Origin: Dipteris shenzhenensis
Lineage: Eukaryota > Polypodiophyta > Polypodiopsida > Gleicheniales
Direction: 5' to 3' (one strand)
Length of the DNA stretch: 64,000 nt
Assembly: GCA_047967505.1 (NCBI GenBank)
Contig: CM106540.1
The first letter of the stretch is position 1. Every line of letters starts with the position of its first letter. Shown piece after piece: positions 57,258-64,000 of this stretch. The notes under the pieces are model-generated. The model ran no database searches. It worked only from the letters and a program-made list of their open reading frames with translations, and was not told the DNA's origin. The translations under genes were made by a program, and so were the position numbers.

Positions 57258-58379
57258 TCTAGCAATCATCTTTGTTTTCAAAGAGTTTTCAAAACCTTTA
57301 GTCAAAAAGGGAGGATACATACCTCATGGCCTCAAGATTTAGTAATTGGTCTATAAAACTAGGAACTCGAGAGTTGGTCTATCAAATTGTGGAGATTCGG
57401 GTTTAAAAAGTAAATGAAGGGGTGAAGCATGGGATGCAGCAAGAGAATTGATGGTGGGGGGCTCAGGGGGGTCACTATGTAGATCCTCTATATCATGTGC
57501 ATTTGAGGCCCATTTGTAAAACCCCTTATTCGTAAATTTATCATAAATAAAATACGCCATTTCTTTATTGTGGATAACCCCTTTATATGATACCCTTTTG
57601 TATGTGAAAATTTTGTAAAAATGGAACAAAAAAATTCCTTTTGTTGAACCCATGTGGTATGGTTACATATTTATGAATGAAACCCCGAGGTAGGGGACAC
57701 TTCCCTTTCCTTCAACTTTTTGTTACCTAGACAAACAATTGGATGCTCAAACTCCAAATTATTTATCATCATCTTCTTCATTAGATCCCTCTCTATTATA
57801 GAGCTTTAGTTAGCTCATCATCATAAATGGTATTGGATCAGCTTCATGTAAACACCATTTTATTTATAGACATGCTCACTACATATGCCACCCTTTTGAA
57901 GCATGATCATCCCTACCAGTTGGGGATAGTGGTAGATTCAAGCCACTAATTTAGTTTGTGTTTAATGATGATGTATAGCCTTTTTTATTATCGTTAGTGT
58001 GATTCAAAAATCCCAAGTTGTAGTACAGAGCCAAAGATGCTAGAATGGCTGGAAAAAAAGGCACCTTCCTTTAAATCTCAATTTGTTTGTTTGTTTGTTG
58101 CCTAGGTACTAACTACGAGGGTGTAAGGGTCAACATTAGCTGCTCATACATAATGGATGGATTGTTCTATAAGACATCTCCTTAGAGGACTGCAAAACAA
58201 GACAGAGGATTGCAAAACAAGACACATGCTTCCACAACCTCCCATTTTCTTTGTAGCAATGTCTTGTTGATGAGGTGTGAGAGGTTTGCTCAGTGTGTGT
58301 GTAATTCCTCCATTGTAGGCAATATATGGGAGTAGCTACTCTAGAGGTGGCTCTGCCATGATTCCTCCATAGGCAATAT
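57258..58379. other. Flank between Helitron remnant and Copia-2
   Basis: Counterpart of 16,435-17,559. Contains the short tandem target repeat (attcctccattgtaggcaatat at about 58,304 and a variant at 58,361) into which the Copia inserted. No gene is recognised. Confidence 0.5.
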
Positions 58380-58731
58380 TGTTGAGATATCGAGCTCCAC
58401 TCGCGATATGCCAGGGTGACCGTTGTGCATTTATGTCACCGACTTGTTAGCTGCAGACACGGTTGGTACATTGCCCACGAATAATACCTGGATGACAGCT
58501 ATCCTTATCTACTCTAGTTTGTGGCTCAGTTAGTACGCCACCTTAGTTAGTTGAGTTTGGTTTGAGACCCACATATAGGGTTCTTCTATTTCTTTGTACT
58601 TGAGTTCTTTTGGCTTTCACAACTAAGAAGAGGAAAACTGTTTTCAGCCTCCACCTTTGTGTGTATTCCCCCATTGTGCATGTGAGAAAGTCACAAGTGA
58701 GACTCCTTCCATCTCTCCCACTATCTTCACA
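58380..58731 (+). repeat. Copia-2 5' LTR
   Basis: TGTTGAGATATCG...ATCTTCACA, followed directly by the primer-binding site. Differs from the 3' LTR at roughly nine positions by eye. Confidence 0.95.
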
Positions 58732-58744
58732 TGGTATCAGAGCC
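58732..58744 (+). other. Copia-2 primer-binding site
   Basis: tggtatcagagcc, complementary to the 3' end of initiator tRNA-Met. Confidence 0.9.
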
Positions 58745-59276
58745 TTGTTCGTGGTAAGGAGCTCAAGAAAGCAAACCAAGTTCGTGGTGTCCTGGTAAGA
58801 GGACCAGTGTTGCTTTCCTATTTCGAGTTTGGGAGCAAATCTCTGTAGGTAGCACAGCCAGAAGTGCAAGAGTGCACTGTCTCAGATTGAGACGCCCTTC
58901 GCGGTGTGGTGAGAGCACAGTATATGCTACAGGAAATGGGCAAAGCCCTCAGTGACTTTATTTTTCTGATTCAAGGCCATTTCGGGGCCCGTTTTGAAGG
59001 CGTAAGTTCTTCGCAAGTACTCAGAAAAAGGCCCTGTTTTGGCTATGCGACCACTGCTCGGCTAGTCAGTGAAAAGTTGCCACAGAAATTGCATCGTATG
59101 CTTGTGTGCAGAGATATTGGGAGTTGCAGAATCATGCTTGTTGCCTGTTGATGCAAAAATCGTCACTAGGAAGTGACTGTGTGGTGAAATACCACTCTCG
59201 TCAGTTTTGCAGATCTGCCCGTGTGAGGCAAAAGCTGTGTTTTTTGCAGTGACAAAATATTTTGCAGTGTTCTGTA

Positions 59277-62200
59277 ATGGCATCTGATTCTCTTTTGTAG
59301 ATTGTCACTGAAAAGCTTGACAAGAACAACTTCTAGGCATGGAAGTTTAGAATGACAAATTTCCTTATGGGAAAAGTCTATTGAGAGTTCATTACAAGAA
59401 ATGAAGAAGAACCTGTTCTTCCTAATGTTCCCAATCAACAAGAAATGCAGGCATTTAAAGGATGGCATGAGAGAGCTAGAAAAGTTATGTACTAGCTGTA
59501 TATCAGCACTTCGGACTCTATGATTGTGCATATTCAGGATGCAAGTACGCCAAAGGAGACATGGGATACTTTGGCAAAAATGTACAGCACAAATACGCAA
59601 GCCAGGAAAATGCAGCTCAAACAAGAGTTGCACAATGTGCAGAGAGAAAATTTGAGCATAAATGACTACCACATGAAGGTGAAGAAAATTGCAGATGCAC
59701 TTGCTTCCATTGGGCCGCCAGTAGAAGATGATGATCTAGTTTCTGTGACCTTGAATGGTCTAGGAAAGGATTATGCACAGTTTTGGACATCCATTGCCAT
59801 CCGTGAAAAATTTCCTGATTTTGAAGAGTTGTTTGCTCTTCTAATTTCTAAAGAGCAGAGAAATGGGGGTGCATCTTCTTCAGGAGGAACTTCAAAAGAA
59901 ACTGTCTTCTACTCAAATGCTGGAAGAGGTAGAGGTAGAGGTAGAGGAGGCCGATCTGCAGGCCATGGTAGAAATCAGAATATGCAGCAAACTCAAGAAA
60001 ACCAGTCCTATGCAGGAGGACGTGGTAACTCTAGAGGCAGGGGGAGCCAAAGAGGCCGTGGTGGATGGCAGAGAGGCCAAAATGCAAACAGCAATGTTGA
60101 ATGCTACTATTGTGGTAAAATGGGTCATATGGCTAAGGACTGCTACAAAAAGCAGAATGACATTATGAATGGAAAATTGCAGCAAGGCAATTATGCATCT
60201 TCCAGTAGACAGGGTGATGACAGAAATGAGCATCTATTTATGGTGCAGCATATGACCAATTCTGTGACAAGTGCAGAAGAACGAAATGATGTGTGGTATG
60301 TTGACTCAGGTGTATCTAACCACATGACAGGTCATGCAGAATGGATGCAGGATGCAAGGAAAATGGAAAAGCCAAGATTTGTGGAGACTGGTGATGATAC
60401 TGCACATCCTATTGTGCAGATTGGTAAAATTCCTTTGTCTATGCAGGATGGGAAAAAGAAATACCTGTCCGATGTATTTCATGTCCCGAACATCACCAAG
60501 AACCTGGTTTCTGTTGGTCAAATGGTTGAGCAGGGCTTGCAGGTCAGATTTAATCCTCATGGATGCTTTGTTGAGGATATGAAAAATAACAGTCGCTTGA
60601 TAGCAAAAGGAAAGAAGAAGGGCAGGATGTTTATGCTGGATGCAAACATGCTTGAATTGAGTGCAGCAATGTTTGCACATGGAACCGGTGTAGTTGCAGA
60701 TATTGATATCTGGCACAAACGCATTGGTCATCTTAATATACAGTGACTTAAATCAATGCAAGCCCAAAATATTGTTGCAGGATTGCCTAAATTCAAGGTT
60801 GCAGAAATGCACAAGGTTTGTGAAGCCTGTCAATTTGGGAAACAGGCAAGGAAACCTTTTCCTAGGCATGTTCAAGAGAGTAAAAAGCCATTGGAATTAA
60901 TCCACTCTGATGTGTGGACTACTAAGGCTGCATCTATTGGAGGCTGTCACTATTTTGTCACATTTATTGATGACTTCAGCAGAAAACATTGGGTGTATTT
61001 TATGAAAAAGAAAAGCGAAGTGTTTGGGCACTTCAAAGCTTTTAAAGCTATGGTTAAAAAAGAAACAGGCCTGCAAATAAAATGCCTAAGGTCAGATGGA
61101 GGGGGAGAGTACCTCTCAAATGAGTTTGCAAGGTTCTTACAGGAGCATGGTATAAAGCAGCAATATTCATGCAGTGATACCCCACAGCAAAATGGAATTG
61201 CAGAAAGGAAAAACAGGCATATTGGAGAGGTATCTCGGGCCATGCTAAATGAAAAAGATCTACCAGATTATTATTGGGCTGAAGCAGTTGCTACAGCAGT
61301 TTATATAATGAACAGGGCTCCCACTGCAGCAATACATGGCATGACGCCAAAGGAGATGTATACTGGTAGAAAACCAGACATTTCTCATTTGAAAATTTTT
61401 GGTTGCATTGCCTATGTCCATGTGCCAGATGAGTTGAGGTCCAAGTTGGATCCAAAAGCTGAGAAGTGCATCTTTATTGGTTATTCTCAGTAGCAAAAAG
61501 GGTATAGATGCTATAACCCTTCTACTCGTAAGTTTACAGTGAGCAAAGATGTTGTTTTTGATGAGATGAGCAGCTGGTATAAACCAGTAAATGTGATGAT
61601 TGATGTAGATGCACAAAATGGCAATGCTGCATAGAATTCACAGCAGCAATCACAAAATATCAGTGGACCTGCAGTGTCGTCTAGCAGTGGTTCACATACT
61701 TCGCCATGGACAGGCAGATTGAGATCAGGAGAATCTCCTCAAAGCAATGCAGAGAGTGGTATGCAGGTATCACGAAAAGGAAAAGAGAAGGTAGATCAGC
61801 CCATGTTTGATGTGAATGCAGGTCACTCTTATGTGGATGGTGAATCCAGTGGCTCAGAACAGAGCATTGATGATGAGTTGGGTATTCCTTCTATTGTTAC
61901 ACCTGGAGTAATGAAGACCAGGGATGTTTTGAGAGCACCTAGAAGTGAGCCTATTTTGTGCAAGTCTACCAGGGTTAGGTATCCTGTGGATAGGCTGAAA
62001 TATGATGGATTTACAGCCATTCACTATGCCTATATGGTCAAAGTGATACAGGAACCAGAACCCACTTCTTTTGAGCAAGCCATGGGAAATGAAAAATGGG
62101 AGAAAGCCATGGATGAAGAAATGGATGCCTTGGAAGCAAATGCTACATGGGAATTGGTGCCTTTACCTAAAGACAAGAATGCAATTGGCAGTAAGTGGGT

Positions 62201-63651
62201 TTATAAGATCAAGCACAATGCAGATGGTTCTGTGAATAGATACAAGGTAAGATTAGTTGTCAAGGGGTATGCACAGACATATGGCATTGATTATGAAGAA
62301 ACTTTCAGTCCCGTTGCAAGGATGGCAACCGTAAGAGCAGCCATTGCTATGGCTGCATCAAAGGGATGGTCTTTACATCAGATGGATGTAAAGAATGCCT
62401 TCTTGCATGGTGATTTGCAAGAAGAGGTCTTTATGGAGCAGCCACCAGGTTATGTTCATGCTCTTCATCCTGAGTTTGTTTGCAGGTTGAAGAAAGCCTT
62501 GTATGGCTTGAAGCAAGCACCTAGAGCATGGTCTGACAAGATAGGACAGTATCTTGTCACTATTGGCTTTCAGATTTCCAAGGCAGATTTCTCACTCTAT
62601 GTGAGAAAAACAGAGAAAGGTATTATGCTGCTTGTCATTTATGTTGATGATTTGATCATCACAGGTGATAGTGATGAAGATATCCTTCATGTGAAAATGC
62701 TATTGAAGTAGAAGTTTGAAATGAAGGATTTGGGAGAGCTGCGTTATTTCTTGGGCATTGAGGTGATTAGATCACCAAGTGGGATACAGCTCTTGCAGAG
62801 GTAGTATGGATTGGACATGCTGTCCAAATATGGGATGACAGGCTGTAAGCCTATTTCAGTTCCTTTGGAGCAGAATGTGAAGCTGAGCAAGGATGCAGTG
62901 AGCTTCTGGAAGACCCTACTATGTACAGACGCATAGTAGGAAGTTTGATTTATATGACTATTACCAGGCCAGATTTAAGCTATGCTGTTGGATTGGTAAG
63001 TCAGTTTATGCAGGCTCCAAGGAAACCGCATTTGGATGCGGCTAGACGCATACTCAGGTATGTGAAGTCCACATTGCAGTATGGACTATTTTATGAGGCT
63101 GGGGTTCAGATACAGTTGCATGGATACACTGATGCTGATTGGGCTGGTAGTATTTCTGATAGACGATCTACCAATGGATATGTGTTCTCTTTTGGGAGTG
63201 CTGCAGTCACTTGGAGCAGCAAGAAACAGCCTACAGTTGCCTTGTCGAGCACAGAGGCTGAGTACACGGGTGCAGCAATGGCTCAGCAATGGCTGCATGT
63301 GAGGTAGCTTGGTTGCATAAGCTACTCTATGATATGCATCAGTCTACAGATGGGCCAGTTGTCATTTATTGTGACAACATGAGCAGTATACACTTGGCAA
63401 ATAAACCAATCTATCATGCTAGAACAAAGCACATTGAGGTGCATTATCACTATGTGCGGGAGAAGGTTTTACTAGGTCTTATTGATCTAGTTTATGTCAG
63501 CACAGAGGACCAGGTAACTGACATATTCACGAAGGCATTGGGCGCAGAGAAGCTACGTAAGTTCAGAGACTTGCTTGGTGTGCAAGAATTGGGATTGAGC
63601 TCGAGGGGGAGTGTTGAGATATCGAGCTCCACTCGCGATATGCCAGGGTGA
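59277..63651 (+). pseudogene. Copia-2 gag-pol
   Basis: Same domain order as Copia-1. Stops private to this copy include tga in VY(W)EF and tag in MY(W)LY of gag (tryptophan codons lost), TGA for CGA at about 60,745 (NIQ-stop-LKSM) and TAG for CAG at about 62,709 (MLLK-stop-KFEM). Stops shared with Copia-1 are TAG after MASDSLL, after KNNF and after IFIGYSQ (61,491). RT is open at 61,674-62,711 with LDVK-type MDVKNAFLHGDL and YVDDLIITGD. RNase H has YTDADWAG and STEAEY, then the shared 11-bp duplication frameshift near 63,285. The last frame (63,289-63,651) holds YCDNMSSIHLA and DIFTKALG and ends in the LTR. Confidence 0.92.
63600..63611 (+). other. Copia-2 polypurine tract
   Basis: ctcgagggggag directly before the 3' LTR. 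Confidence 0.85.
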
Positions 63652-63963
63652 CCGTTGTGCATTTATGTCACCGACTTGTTAGCTGCAGATGCGGTTGGTA
63701 CACCGCCCACGAATAATAGCTGGATGACAGCTATCCTTATCTACTCTAGTTTGTGGCTCAGTTAGTATGCCACCTTAGTTAGTTGAGTTTGGTTTGAGAC
63801 CCACATATAGGGTTCTTCTATTTCTTTGTACTTGAGTTCTTTTGGCTTTCACAACTAAGAAGAGGAAAACTGTTTTCAGCCTCCACCTTTGTGTGTATTC
63901 CCCCATTGTGCATGTGAGAAAGCCGCAAGTGAGACTCCTTCCCTCTCTCCCACTATCTTCACA
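63612..63963 (+). repeat. Copia-2 3' LTR
   Basis: 352 bp, same ends as the 5' LTR. The following sequence to 64,000 matches 10,817-10,853 in reverse, so the duplication continues beyond the window. Confidence 0.95.
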
Positions 63964-64000
63964 AATATATGGGAGTAGTTGCTATCGAGGTGGCTCTAGA

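Larger units (their letters stand above)
58380..63963 (+). mobile_element. Copia-2: arm 2 copy of Copia-1
   Basis: 5,584 bp with 352-bp LTRs at 58,380-58,731 and 63,612-63,963 and the target duplication AATAT at 58,375-58,379 and 63,964-63,968. Flanks match Copia-1 flanks, so the two are one insertion duplicated. The damage differs: here the RT frame is intact over 345 codons, but the gag has extra stops. Confidence 0.95.
50648..64000 (-). repeat. Arm 2 of the inverted duplication (continues past the window)
   Basis: Reverse complement of 10,817-24,332 except for the flipped 52,125-56,064 segment. The inner end is a blunt junction with kinase copy C at 50,647/50,648, with no shared bases. 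At its inner end lie the 5' LTR of Copia-B and 41 bp of leader, so this arm was copied after Copia-B inserted. Confidence 0.92.

Overview
This is a piece of repeat-rich nuclear DNA from a land plant. I find no intact host gene. Nearly every recognisable coding signal belongs to a transposable element: Ty1/Copia elements primed by initiator tRNA-Met, a CACTA (En/Spm-type) element with TNP2, DUF4218 and DUF4216 regions, two kinds of Helitron, a Ty3/Gypsy element and a scrap of non-LTR retrotransposon. Decayed pentatricopeptide (PPR) fragments of the type 'YAKC...LEELPS...VSW..LI.GH' are scattered through it. Their wording recalls the very large DYW-type PPR families of ferns and other seed-free plants, so a fern-like genome is my best guess. 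That is inference from motif style only.

Layout. 1-10.8 kb: a decayed protein-kinase-like pseudogene (copy A) interrupted by a CACTA element (copy A), then pyrimidine-rich DNA and a decayed Helitron whose HUH motif is still readable. 10.8-24.3 kb: arm 1 of a large inverted duplication, holding a complete but dead Copia element (Copia-1), a decayed Helitron and a PPR-derived repeat. 24-28 kb: a short gag-only Copia element (Copia-B) inserted in an ~0.8 kb PPR-derived tandem repeat. 28.2-36.5 kb: a Ty3/Gypsy element whose middle is replaced by a third, truncated Copia (Copia-C). 36.5-43.9 kb: PPR and LINE scraps, a Copia (Copia-D) with an inverted integrase segment, and a Gypsy reverse-transcriptase fragment. 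44.0-50.6 kb: kinase plus CACTA copy B, then kinase copy C. 50.6 kb to the end: arm 2 of the inverted duplication, including a copy of Copia-1 (here Copia-2).

The most informative structure is the inverted duplication (10,817-24,332 against 50,648-64,000, running past the right edge). The Copia copy in each arm has the same 5-bp target-site duplication and the same flanks, so it was inserted once and then copied. Inside arm 2 a ~3.9 kb segment (52,125-56,064) has been flipped back, with loss of 84 bp. That loss removes the tyrosine motif of the Helitron Rep protein, so arm 1 is the older arrangement.

No new defence, metabolic or signalling system is visible. What deserves follow-up is structural: nested rearrangements, complementary deletions in the two CACTA copies, a gag-only Copia, and a kinase family with DWG in place of DFG that now exists only as broken copies.
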